Shown piece after piece: positions 26,030 to 34,220 of a stretch of 48,728 nucleotides of DNA. This stretch comes from an uncultured Flavobacteriales bacterium. Its GTDB lineage: Bacteria; Bacteroidota; Bacteroidia; Flavobacteriales_D; Sanyastnellaceae. The notes beneath the pieces were generated by a model. It did no database searches and had not been told where the DNA came from. It saw nothing but the letters and a program-made list of their open reading frames with translations. A program made the position numbers and the translations under genes. The stretch is from assembly GCA_943787435.1 (NCBI GenBank), contig CALSMK010000012.1:1-48728 (forward strand), in the 5' to 3' direction. Within the stretch, counting starts at the first letter, position 1. Every line of letters starts with the position of its first letter.

Positions 26030-27130
26030 TCAACTGAAACGGCTCGATGGAAGGTCGCTCCACTTTTTGGCACCCCTTGCAAAAAAGGCCCACACCACGC
26101 TGCCGCTGTACTTTCCGGCAGCGGACGCCGGAGTAGCAACCACCTTTTTGCACGCTTCGATTTCGCTCAAGCGCTTGACCCACATGGTTTTGCTCATTCG
26201 ACGAAACGCCATATGAGCATCCCACACGGCCTTGAAGAAAGTCCATTTGCCCTCGACAACAAACCGAAGGGCGGCGAGGCCATCCAAGCACTGCCTCACG
26301 AGGATGCGCGAACGCACGCCCGGCCTGTGGTCGTTTTTAAGAAGCAAAAACAGGTTGTTCCTGAAATTCAGAAAAGCTTTTTTGGGGCTCTCATGTTGCA
26401 AGGTTCCGCCCCCCAAATGGTAGACATGGCTCCGACCTGTCGCTCCCACTGCGAAGCCCCTGTTTTTCAACCGCCAGCACAAGTCAATCTCTTCCATGTG
26501 GGCGAAAAAGTCTTCATCCAACCCCTGAACCTCAAACCAAGATTGTGTCCGGATCAGAAGCGCAGCCCCCGATGCCCAAAACACGGCCTTGTCTTCGTCG
26601 TACTGACCCAAGTCCAACTCGTTTTGATCGAACATCCGGCCTGCGCAGAACATAAAGCCGTGGCGGTCCATGTATCCACCCGCCGCACCTGCGTATTCGA
26701 ATTCAGCCCGGTGCTCCACAGCTCGAATTTTCGGCTGAGCGGCAGACCATCCATGCTCTTCACAGGCCGAGCACAGCCCGTCAATCCATCCTGTCGTGAC
26801 TTCCACATCGCTGTTCAACAGCAAAAACCAATCGGCAGACCATGTCTCGCTGAGCACCTGAAACCCGCGGTTGTAGCCACCCGCAAAACCGCTGTTCTCC
26901 TTCAGCTTCACCACATGGACTTCGGGAAAATCTTCTGCCAGCAAAGCCAAGCTGCCATCGGTGCTTCCATTGTCGATCACCACCACACGGTCAGGCGCAT
27001 GGGTGTGGGCCAGAACAGAAGGCAAGAACCGCTTCAAATGGTCTTCACCATTCCAGTTCAGGATGCCCACTGCCACACGACACTCGACCGCATGGTTGGA
27101 ACCTTCAGCAGAGGCCAAGCCCGGACTCAT
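26030..27130 (-). CDS. Family 2 glycosyltransferase (rhamnosyltransferase-like)
   Basis: GT-A fold sugar transferase, 366 aa, probably in surface polysaccharide or glycolipid synthesis. The N-terminal VAVGILNWNGEDHLKRFLPS and VVVIDNGSTDGS carry the nucleotide-binding Asp; the DxD-like site is LLLNSDVEV; the acceptor region shows GLDEDFFAHMEEIDLCWRL, the ED motif usual in these enzymes. The C-terminus has a helical stretch but no clear membrane anchor. The start overlaps the stop of the upstream GWxTD gene (ATGA). The sugar is not predictable. Confidence 0.9.
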   Translation of the reverse strand: MSPGLASAEGSNHAVECRVAVGILNWNGEDHLKRFLPSVLAHTHAPDRVVVIDNGSTDGSLALLAEDFPEVHVVKLKENSGFAGGYNRGFQVLSETWSADWFLLLNSDVEVTTGWIDGLCSACEEHGWSAAQPKIRAVEHRAEFEYAGAAGGYMDRHGFMFCAGRMFDQNELDLGQYDEDKAVFWASGAALLIRTQSWFEVQGLDEDFFAHMEEIDLCWRLKNRGFAVGATGRSHVYHLGGGTLQHESPKKAFLNFRNNLFLLLKNDHRPGVRSRILVRQCLDGLAALRFVVEGKWTFFKAVWDAHMAFRRMSKTMWVKRLSEIEACKKVVATPASAAGKYSGSVVWAFFARGAKKWSDLPSSRFS

Positions 27131-28635
27131 CGGGGGTTGAAAAACAGGTCTTCGGGCTCCTCACGGCTGTATGTGTCGCGTTGCCCCAACTGATTGATCG
27201 ATGTCTGAGACACAGAATGCCCCAACTCTCGGGTGCGCAAAATGCTCAGCCAATCGGCGTTGCGGATTTCGCGGGGGTGATCGCTGTGAAGCAATTCAAA
27301 ACATTCCCCAACCACTTGAGGGGTGTAAAACAAGAAGCGCCGATTGTTGAATGGACCCGCCTTGTGGTAATGCCAAATCTCATAAGGGTAGTACTGCGTC
27401 CCGTTGTGTCTCTTGACAGTGGTATTGGGAGGTCCATAGCGAAGGAGAATCCAACCCATGTCGGTTTCGTGGCCTTGGCGATTGGGGCACGCTCCATATT
27501 CCTCGTCTGCAATGGCCACCTCCCGCTGATATTCTCGCCAAGCAACACCTGGGGCATCTGGTTCGCGAGAGACCCAAAACTGATCCAAAAACGACTGTAA
27601 TGAACGAAGACTTGCGTCTTGCAAAGCGTATTCAATGGACCTTCTTTCTCCAGACTCTGCTATGGGTATCAAGGTTTCTATGGAAGCCAGCAAACTGTCT
27701 CGATCCTGATATTCCTGAACAAACGAAGACAAGACAGCCGCGGCTTCGGCATCGTCTTGTACACCAGAACCCAGAACTTCCACAGCCAAACTTCGTGAGA
27801 CCACTTGCTCTTGGGTTGGGGTCTGGACCTCCACAACCAGATCATAAACGCCAGCGTCTGGCACGGGAATGGTCTCCAACAAAGGCAACACTGGAGCCCC
27901 CTTCATCCTGATGTAGCGCTTGGTTTCAGCAATCCAATCTCCATCTGGCGAGGCAAAACCCGCCACCACTAGAAAAGCACTGTCCAAGCCAAAACGGGTG
28001 TCGGTTCCATAAAGCTCACCATAAAAAGGCACGGCTTCGGCATCCTCCGAAATGCGCTGGTCCACCAAGGGGAGAACTTCCAACCCCGACCGGGTCAACG
28101 AAGTGGGAGGGGAGAGTCCTGGTGCTACCGCTTGAACCAAAAACAAATCACTCACATCTAAAGTCGTCGGCTCATCTACCTCAACCACCATCTCGTGTTT
28201 GAGCGGCTCACCATCTACCGCACCAAGGTCCGTGACTTCCAGCTCCAGCACATGGGGGCCTGGAGCCAATGGAATTCTTGCGATGTCCAAGAAATCTCCA
28301 GGGACAGGTAAATCATCGGTTCTTGCCGTAGCCTTGCTGAATCCGGCCACATTGCCCGTGCTGTCAAAAGCGACCACAGACCATGTGACCGCGGCACGAT
28401 AAAGCGTGTCAGGCGAAACCAGCCACTTCACGCCATTGGCGAGAAATTCAGCTTGTAGCTCCAAGTAAGGAGTTCCGTCAGGGGCCGTGAACTGCCGGGT
28501 GGCCAATCGCACTCCAGGAGATTGAGCGTGACCCACTTGAAAACCCATGCTGGCAAAAACAACCCCAAAAAGGAGAACCCTCAGCCGCAGGCGACGTAGA
28601 CAAAAAGGAAAGACTAACTTGACCACTGAGTTCAT
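27127..28635 (-). CDS. GWxTD domain-containing protein
   Basis: Exported protein of 502 aa. The N-terminus is basic (CLRRLRLR) followed by a hydrophobic segment and a likely cleavage near GHAQ. The middle resembles repeated beta-sandwich segments. The C-terminal part has the GWxTD domain hallmarks: a helical region with FLDQFWVSREPD, then GWILLRYGPPNTTVKRHNG and YPYEIWHYHKAGPFNNRRFLFY. The family is found widely in Bacteroidota; its biochemical role is not established. It heads the operon GWxTD-glycosyltransferase-comEC. Its ATG shares a CATG (28633-28636) with the divergent surface-protein gene. Confidence 0.85.
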   Translation of the reverse strand: MNSVVKLVFPFCLRRLRLRVLLFGVVFASMGFQVGHAQSPGVRLATRQFTAPDGTPYLELQAEFLANGVKWLVSPDTLYRAAVTWSVVAFDSTGNVAGFSKATARTDDLPVPGDFLDIARIPLAPGPHVLELEVTDLGAVDGEPLKHEMVVEVDEPTTLDVSDLFLVQAVAPGLSPPTSLTRSGLEVLPLVDQRISEDAEAVPFYGELYGTDTRFGLDSAFLVVAGFASPDGDWIAETKRYIRMKGAPVLPLLETIPVPDAGVYDLVVEVQTPTQEQVVSRSLAVEVLGSGVQDDAEAAAVLSSFVQEYQDRDSLLASIETLIPIAESGERRSIEYALQDASLRSLQSFLDQFWVSREPDAPGVAWREYQREVAIADEEYGACPNRQGHETDMGWILLRYGPPNTTVKRHNGTQYYPYEIWHYHKAGPFNNRRFLFYTPQVVGECFELLHSDHPREIRNADWLSILRTRELGHSVSQTSINQLGQRDTYSREEPEDLFFNPR

Positions 28636-30898
28636 GATGATTCTGCAAGATAGGACGGCAAAAAAAGGAAGATTGCTTCTCGCAACCTTCTTTGGAATAT
28701 GCTGCCATCTTCAACTGTTTGCTACGCACTTGGTGGGCGGAGAAATGTTCTACAATCACCTTGGAGGGGACCAGTACGAAGTCCATTTGATCATTTATCG
28801 CGATTGCGGCCCCACCAACACCAACGGAACTGGATTTGACTTGTCTGCTGCCATCGGTGTCTATCAGGGTGCCACTCTGTATTCCACAGGCACCATGGAC
28901 TTGGACTTCAATGCCGTGACCAACATTGACCTCTTGAGCGGAAACCCCTGTGCGGTTCTGCCACCCGGCGTGTGCATCGAACGGGCAGAATACATTTCAA
29001 CGTTGACCCTGCCAGCAAGTGACCAAGCTTACACCATTGTTTACCAGAGGTGCTGCAGAAATCCACAGGTGATCAACCTTGTCGACGCGACCAACACAGG
29101 CTTTACGATGTTCGCGGAGGTTCCAGCTGTGAATTCCGGCCCCGACATTGACACTGAGTCCAACTCATCAGCGCGATTCACAGAGTTGCCCCAAGCCTAT
29201 GTCTGCCAAGGTCAACCTTTCCAACTCTTCAACTTGGCCACAGACCCAGACGGTGACAGCTTGTTGTATTCTATAGGGGACGTCTTCATTGGGGGGAGTT
29301 TTTCTGCGCCCACACCCAATCCACCCACCGGACCTCCATTTCCAAATGTGAACTGGGACAATGGCTACGGCCCCCTGACGCCGCTTGGTTCCGATGCGGC
29401 CAGTTCCATCACCATCGACCCCAGCAATGGCACTTTGGTGGCCAGCCCTTCCGTCGTTGGCAAATACACCGTGGGGGTTTACGTGACTGAACTCCGACAG
29501 AACGACCTCGGAAATTGGGAGCCCATTGGGAAGGTCATACGAGACTTCACCATTGACGTGGTCCCCTGCGAAGTCCTGTTTCCCGATGTGTCCTGGCCAG
29601 ATCCATGCACGGGACTGGATGTCTCTTTTGACGTGAATGCCAACACCGGAAACTTCCTCTGGACATTTGGTCCTGACACGGAGACTGACCTGAGTACAGA
29701 TCAAAACCCCAGCCACAGCTTCGAAGAAGAGGGAGTCTATGACGTGTCCCTCGTTTATGACTTGGGCGGATGTGCTGACAGCCTCACCCAAACCATCACC
29801 GTGTCACCCTTTTACTCGGCCGAATTCGATCTGGGTCCCCTTTCCTGCTTGAGTCAAGCTTGGAGTCAGTCCATTGAATACACGGGAGACTTCCCAAGTT
29901 CAAGCTCTCTGAGCTGGGTTTTGAACGGAGAAGCCATTGGAGAGGGTACAGAACCGGGAAACTTGTCCATTCCCCCTGGGACGAACACGTTAACAACCGT
30001 CCTCACCAATGCATTGGGGTGCGAATTCAATCAGGAGGAAGACCTCGAATTGCCTTCGCTTCCCATCGCGTCCTTTACGCCTTCAGAGCCGCCATGCAAT
30101 GGGCTGGAAATCGCATACACCAATCTGTCCACCGGTGCAGATGAATTCGCATGGACATTCAACTTGGATGTCAACTCCACTTCAAATGCAGCAGAAAGCC
30201 AGCAATCCAATCCCACATGGACCTTCTCTGATTACGGCAACATCCTGACTCAACTCATTGCCCAACCTGGCGAAGCCTGCGCAGACACCTTGGTTCAGGA
30301 AATCAGTGTCTTACCCTCCAACCCATTGGTGATGGCTTTTGGGGCCATTGAACCTTTGGCCTGTTCCCTCGAAACCACCGTGGACTTCAACTTCTATGGC
30401 GCATATGCGGACCAAGTGGAGTGGGACTTTGGTGCCGAAGGTGTGGCCACAGGAGACACTGTGGTGTTTGACTTTCAAGAGCCTGGACTCTACTCTGTGA
30501 CGCTCACCATTGAGAACGACACATGCAACACCTTCCTCTCGGAAGACTTTGAAGTGTTCGTGCCCGATTTGGTGTCGGAAGTGGAACTCTTGATTCCCAA
30601 TGTCATCACCCCCAATGCCGACGGGAAAAATGACCGCTTTAGGGTGGGCACAAAAAGGGTGGACAATGGCGAAGTCATCGCGGTCAATTCCAGTTCATTC
30701 ACCCAATTCAAGCTCCAGGTGTTTAACCGGTGGGGTGTCCTCGTTCATGCATCTGAGGGAGTAGGGGCGGGATGGGATGGCCGAGTGGGAGGCGAAGTCG
30801 CCGCTCCTGGCACCTATTACTACATCTTGGAAGCTGGACACAGCTGCATAGACGAAGACTTGCGCGAAGTGGGCGAGGTCACTTTGATCGTGGACTGA
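28634..30898 (+). CDS. Surface protein with PKD-like repeats and CHU_C (T9SS) C-terminal domain
   Basis: About 754 aa exported protein. A signal peptide (RTAKKGRLLLATFFGICC...) ends just before ATHLVGGEM, the mature N-terminus common in this Bacteroidota family, followed by YEVHLIIYRDCG. Several PKD/Ig-like repeats follow, e.g. GNFLWTFGPD...HSFEEEGVYDVSL, ADEFAWTFN and DQVEWDFGAEGVATGD. The last ~100 residues are the gliding-motility-associated CHU_C domain: LLIPNVITPNADGKNDRF, LQVFNRWGVLVH and WDGRVGGE.APGTYYY. The CHU_C domain indicates export by type IX secretion and attachment at the surface. The start ATG at 28634 (or 28637) lies in the CATG shared with the GWxTD gene. Probably an adhesin or matrix protein. 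Confidence 0.87.
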   Translation: MMILQDRTAKKGRLLLATFFGICCHLQLFATHLVGGEMFYNHLGGDQYEVHLIIYRDCGPTNTNGTGFDLSAAIGVYQGATLYSTGTMDLDFNAVTNIDLLSGNPCAVLPPGVCIERAEYISTLTLPASDQAYTIVYQRCCRNPQVINLVDATNTGFTMFAEVPAVNSGPDIDTESNSSARFTELPQAYVCQGQPFQLFNLATDPDGDSLLYSIGDVFIGGSFSAPTPNPPTGPPFPNVNWDNGYGPLTPLGSDAASSITIDPSNGTLVASPSVVGKYTVGVYVTELRQNDLGNWEPIGKVIRDFTIDVVPCEVLFPDVSWPDPCTGLDVSFDVNANTGNFLWTFGPDTETDLSTDQNPSHSFEEEGVYDVSLVYDLGGCADSLTQTITVSPFYSAEFDLGPLSCLSQAWSQSIEYTGDFPSSSSLSWVLNGEAIGEGTEPGNLSIPPGTNTLTTVLTNALGCEFNQEEDLELPSLPIASFTPSEPPCNGLEIAYTNLSTGADEFAWTFNLDVNSTSNAAESQQSNPTWTFSDYGNILTQLIAQPGEACADTLVQEISVLPSNPLVMAFGAIEPLACSLETTVDFNFYGAYADQVEWDFGAEGVATGDTVVFDFQEPGLYSVTLTIENDTCNTFLSEDFEVFVPDLVSEVELLIPNVITPNADGKNDRFRVGTKRVDNGEVIAVNSSSFTQFKLQVFNRWGVLVHASEGVGAGWDGRVGGEVAAPGTYYYILEAGHSCIDEDLREVGEVTLIVD

Positions 30899-31232
30899 CC
30901 GCACGCCGAAACCATCGGGTGTGCTCGACCTTGCACAACACAACCCTAAAGGCGTCGTACCATTCAGACACCCCTCTGGACTTGGCTTGACGGTGACCCA
31001 TGTGTGCTGCCCATGCGTCGACGGATGCTCGGTCTTGCCAATAACTAATGAAGACACCGTCGCGCCCATCGCGCAAAGATTCAAACCCGATGTAACCGCC
31101 CATTTGCTCTGCTTCAGCCATCACTTCCACCATGGTCTCACCATAGCCTGGAGGATCCAAGGGACGCTCCGAAATAAATATGCTGGCATACTGCCCAGGC
31201 TCGAGCTGAACACGGTCTTCAATAACACCCAT
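30879..31232 (-). CDS. Antibiotic biosynthesis monooxygenase (ABM) fold protein
   Basis: 117 aa single-domain protein with a ferredoxin-like dimeric alpha/beta barrel fold. YASIFISERP, AEQMGGYIGFESLRDG, VFISYWQDRASVDAWAAHMGHRQAKSRG and WYDAFRV reproduce the family pattern: strand, long helix, G.. strand, then the YW.....W..H helix. Members include heme-degrading and quinol monooxygenases; the conserved W..H helix is suggestive of the wider family only. Its stop overlaps the convergent surface-protein gene by 20 bases, and its start is 25 bases from the next gene. Confidence 0.82.
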   Translation of the reverse strand: MGVIEDRVQLEPGQYASIFISERPLDPPGYGETMVEVMAEAEQMGGYIGFESLRDGRDGVFISYWQDRASVDAWAAHMGHRQAKSRGVSEWYDAFRVVLCKVEHTRWFRRAVSPRSK

Positions 31233-31257
31233 GCACGAAAGATCGTGAACCCCATCT

Positions 31258-32106
31258 TTGTCTCATGAACCCGCCTGGATTCAAGCCTTCCCGAACGCCA
31301 TACAAGACGATGCAGGAACGCGCGTTGAGCAAACCATGAGGTTTGGACTGCGGGGCCTCACCACCGCTCCATGGGCCCAACACATTGGGCACGGCATCAG
31401 CCTCGATGCCATTCGAAGAGTTCTGGAAACCAGCCATGCCGGACTCATTGTCCTTGACTTGCCCGCTGGCCATTCTGGACTGGATGGATGGCCTAAGAAC
31501 ACCTGGGCCCTGAACACCCACACGCGGATCGTGCCTCTGACCCAAGGAGAGGACCCACTTGAACTCTGGCCAGCTCACCGCAGAAAGCAATGGCGCAGAG
31601 CAGAACGGGAGGGAAGTGTGGCCGAGATGACCCAAGATGTGGACCTGCTGGTGGACTTGCATCAGGCGGCCCGCCATCGGAAGGGAATCGCCAGCAATGG
31701 AACTCAACTAAAAGCCCTTTTGACGGCCTTGCTGCAACAACCCGACACCCATGCTTGGAAAGTGACTTTGTCTACAGGAAAGGTGGTCGCAGGTGGGGTG
31801 TTTCATGGTGATGGAAGCCAAACCTGCATCTATGGATTCGGGGGGCAGTTTCGAAGCCAAAAGGCAGGAGAAACCAGCCGAGCCACCGTATTGCTGTTGG
31901 GTACGGCCATGCGGCATGCAGCTGAAGCTGGGGCAATGCACTTTGATTTTGGCGGAAGTCAAGACCCCGGAGTAGACCGCTTCTACGCCGAATTTGGCGC
32001 AGGTAAACACGAAAAACTAAAGGTGGTGCGCATCCATTGGCCTTGGCGCCTCATCCTCCGATGGGCCAGACCCGACCTGTTTCCCAGAAAATCAAGGCCA
32101 GACTGA
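31258..32106 (+). CDS. GNAT/FemAB-like acyltransferase
   Basis: About 282 aa protein of the GNAT superfamily, closest to FemAB-like (Acetyltransf_6) enzymes. RFGLRGLTTAPWAQHIG matches the early block of the family, and the second acetyltransferase half shows KVVAGGVFHGDGSQTCIYGFGG then FDFGGSQDPGVDRFYAEFGAG. The substrate is unknown, perhaps a cell-wall or lipid-linked amino group. The start is uncertain: only a TTG at 31258 or the ATG at 31336 exist after an in-frame stop at 31246, and either leaves the N-terminus shorter than I expect. The 3' end overlaps the convergent adenosine deaminase gene by 15 bases. Confidence 0.7.
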   Translation: MSHEPAWIQAFPNAIQDDAGTRVEQTMRFGLRGLTTAPWAQHIGHGISLDAIRRVLETSHAGLIVLDLPAGHSGLDGWPKNTWALNTHTRIVPLTQGEDPLELWPAHRRKQWRRAEREGSVAEMTQDVDLLVDLHQAARHRKGIASNGTQLKALLTALLQQPDTHAWKVTLSTGKVVAGGVFHGDGSQTCIYGFGGQFRSQKAGETSRATVLLLGTAMRHAAEAGAMHFDFGGSQDPGVDRFYAEFGAGKHEKLKVVRIHWPWRLILRWARPDLFPRKSRPD

Positions 32107-33090
32107 TGCCTTTTTGGCTTCTGGCAAGAATGAAGCCTCTCGTGCCCAGATGTTCATCTGGACAAACTCAGCCTCGGTATAGCCCATGGCATCGCGAAGC
32201 AGGCGGTATTCATCCATGAGGCTGATGTTCATGATGCCAGGATCGTCGGTGTTCACCGTCGTTTTGATGCCGGCATCCATGATGTCACGAAAGGGGTGAT
32301 CCTCGCGGGTGGCACAAACCCCACTCAACCAGTTGGAGGTTGGACACAACTCCAAAACAGTTCCTCGGTCTTTCACAAACTCCAAAACTGCGGGGTCTTC
32401 CAGAATGCGCACCCCATGGCCGATGCGATCGGCATGCAACATATCGATGGAGTTCTTGATGTTGAGGGCCGCCCTTGGGCCAGCAGACTCGCCAGCATGA
32501 ATGGTCACCGCAAAACCTTCTGACTTCGCCTTTTCAAACAGAGGCGCAAAGATTTCAGGCCCCACGGCCATTTCGTTGTCGGCCAAATCGATGGCCAAAA
32601 AGTCCGACTTCTTCTCAATGGCAAAGTCCAGCCAATACCGGTTCTCTTCTACCGTTTTGATGCGCTGCAACAGACAAATCAAACCCACCGCCATGGGGAA
32701 GTCAGCTTCAGCCCGGGCGATTCCCCGCAGAATGGCCAAGTGCATGGTGTCTGGCTTGAGCGCATCGTGGGCGTCACAGAGAAAACTCGGTGCGTATCTC
32801 AGCTCCAAAATGCGAACCCCGTTGTTGTACATGTCCTCACAGCACTCGTAAGTCAAGCGCTCTACCACTTCTAAGGAGTCCAAAAGGTCCCTGTGGCCCA
32901 GAAAAATGTTCAGCAATGTGGGGAGGTCGCCAACCGGTTCTGTGATCAACAAATCCCTTCGAAACGATGCTTCATCCATGGACCTGCCCTTGGCCGCCAG
33001 AAGTTCCTTCAACAAGGCGGGACGTGCAGTGAGTTCCAAGTGGCAATGAAGCTCCACTTTAGGCAAGGCGAGTAAAGAAGCGTCATCCAT
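32092..33090 (-). CDS. Adenosine deaminase family protein
   Basis: Zinc hydrolase, 332 aa, that would convert adenosine (or a related purine) to inosine in purine salvage. The metal and catalytic motifs of the amidohydrolase-type TIM barrel are in order: LHCHLE near residue 15, HAGE near residue 198, RIGHGVRI near residue 235 and TVNTDDPGI near residue 290. LELCPTSNW is the diagnostic ADA block. CHLELTARP in place of the usual HLDGS/HLEGS near the substrate pocket makes the exact substrate uncertain. The ATG at 33090 gives the usual short N-terminus; longer starts at 33099 and 33135 are in frame. Confidence 0.87.
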   Translation of the reverse strand: MDDASLLALPKVELHCHLELTARPALLKELLAAKGRSMDEASFRRDLLITEPVGDLPTLLNIFLGHRDLLDSLEVVERLTYECCEDMYNNGVRILELRYAPSFLCDAHDALKPDTMHLAILRGIARAEADFPMAVGLICLLQRIKTVEENRYWLDFAIEKKSDFLAIDLADNEMAVGPEIFAPLFEKAKSEGFAVTIHAGESAGPRAALNIKNSIDMLHADRIGHGVRILEDPAVLEFVKDRGTVLELCPTSNWLSGVCATREDHPFRDIMDAGIKTTVNTDDPGIMNISLMDEYRLLRDAMGYTEAEFVQMNIWAREASFLPEAKKASVWP

Positions 33091-33182
33091 GTGACGCATA
33101 AAGATAACCTTCGACGGCCACCTGTTCATTTCCACTTCAATGCCACTTCAAAACCAACTCACTCGGCCTCCATCTTCGAATC

Positions 33183-33710
33183 ATGATCGGAATCGGAGCG
33201 CGAATCGCCCATCCCAAGTATGGGGAGGGGGCCATTTTTGGAGAGTCAGGCTCAGCTTGGCGGATTTTTTTTCAGGAGCATGGCGAAAAGGAGCTGGCCA
33301 AAACCTATGAATCCTATGAAGTCATCGAGGGTGCAGAACCCGTCAGCGGTGGGATTGACCTGGAAGATGTGATCTCGGCTGTGGAAAATGTGTTTGATCA
33401 ATACCTCGAATCTCCCGACCCCATTCCATTGGGCGACAAATGGGAGGGCGGTGTCATGGAGCTGCGCCCAGGTGAAGAAGGGCTAAAATCCAAAGAGATC
33501 CCCATCGAAACCTTCTTCCACAAAATCGTGATGCTCCGAGACCGGCTTCGCGTTTTGGAGCAGAACATCAACAGCAACAGCAGGCTTTCTGACGAAGACA
33601 AGGTGAATCTGCAGCAGTATGTCACCCGGTGCTATGGCTCATTGACGACGTTCAATGTCCTTTTCGACCGAAAAGAAGACCATTTCGTGGGCGACAAAAA
33701 AGGAGCATGA
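33183..33710 (+). CDS. Conserved hypothetical protein with N-terminal HPKYGEG motif
   Basis: 175 aa. Residues 5-40 contain ARIAHPKYGEGAIFGESG and WRIFFQEHGEKELA, a small beta-barrel-like unit similar in outline to the VxHPxYGxG segment at the C-terminus of UvrD-type helicases. The rest is acidic and helical, including LRDRLRVLEQNINSNSRLSDEDK. I believe the form is widespread in Bacteroidota, but it has no assigned role that I know of. The stop overlaps the start of the ABA4-like membrane gene (ATGA), so they form an operon. Confidence 0.7.
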   Translation: MIGIGARIAHPKYGEGAIFGESGSAWRIFFQEHGEKELAKTYESYEVIEGAEPVSGGIDLEDVISAVENVFDQYLESPDPIPLGDKWEGGVMELRPGEEGLKSKEIPIETFFHKIVMLRDRLRVLEQNINSNSRLSDEDKVNLQQYVTRCYGSLTTFNVLFDRKEDHFVGDKKGA

Positions 33711-34162
33711 CCGCCGACATCACCTTTCAGCTGTTCAATGCCATGGCGCCTATGTTTTGGTTGGCCTTGATTGTGGCGCCCCGTTCTAAGTTGATCCGTC
33801 GGGTCATCCTGAGTGGTGGAGCCGTGGCTATCCTGGCTGCAGGCTATTTCGCTGTGGTCGCTGCCCACTTCAACTTTGAAGGGGCAGACTTCACATCACT
33901 CAACGGAGTCATGGCTTTGCTCAATGACCCTTGGGCCATGACTGCAGGGTGGATCCATTACTTGGCATTCGACCTTCTTGCAGGACTTGTCATCACGCAA
34001 AAGGGATTGGACCTGAACATCCACCGGCTGGTTATGCTGCCATGCCAATTGGCCACATTCATGCTGGGCCCTGTCGGCGTGGTCCTCTTTGTGCTGGTGG
34101 CCAAGGCACACCGAAAGACGTGGTCTGAACTGTCCCTCAATGGGGGAGGGGCTCGGGCCTAA
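33707..34162 (+). CDS. ABA4-like family membrane protein (DUF4281)
   Basis: 151 aa integral membrane protein with four hydrophobic helices. LFNAMAPMFWLALIVAPRS at the start, then DPWAMTAGWIHYLAFDLLAG and the final FMLGPVGVVLFVLV are the pattern of the ABA4-like family, named after the plant protein needed for neoxanthin formation. The bacterial role is unknown. The ATG at 33707 overlaps the stop of the preceding gene. Further 5' the frame is open but runs inside that gene. Confidence 0.8.
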   Translation: MTADITFQLFNAMAPMFWLALIVAPRSKLIRRVILSGGAVAILAAGYFAVVAAHFNFEGADFTSLNGVMALLNDPWAMTAGWIHYLAFDLLAGLVITQKGLDLNIHRLVMLPCQLATFMLGPVGVVLFVLVAKAHRKTWSELSLNGGGARA

Positions 34163-34174
34163 AGAAAAATTTCA

Positions 34175-34189
34175 CCGCAGCTTTTGCGG
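34175..34189 (-). terminator. Weak terminator candidate after the CotH-like gene
   Basis: CCGCA pairs with TGCGG over a five-base loop, and on the minus strand it is followed by GAAATTTTTCTTT. It lies about 32 bases past the stop of the minus-strand CotH-like gene. The stem is short, so the call is tentative. Confidence 0.35.
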
Positions 34190-34220
34190 CACGAAAAAAA
34201 CGGTCAGGATGCTTTGGGGG

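Noticed and set aside
25970..27193. 407-codon open frame on the plus strand opposite the glycosyltransferase
   Set aside because: It is the shadow of a clear GT2 gene; the translation lacks any family motif.
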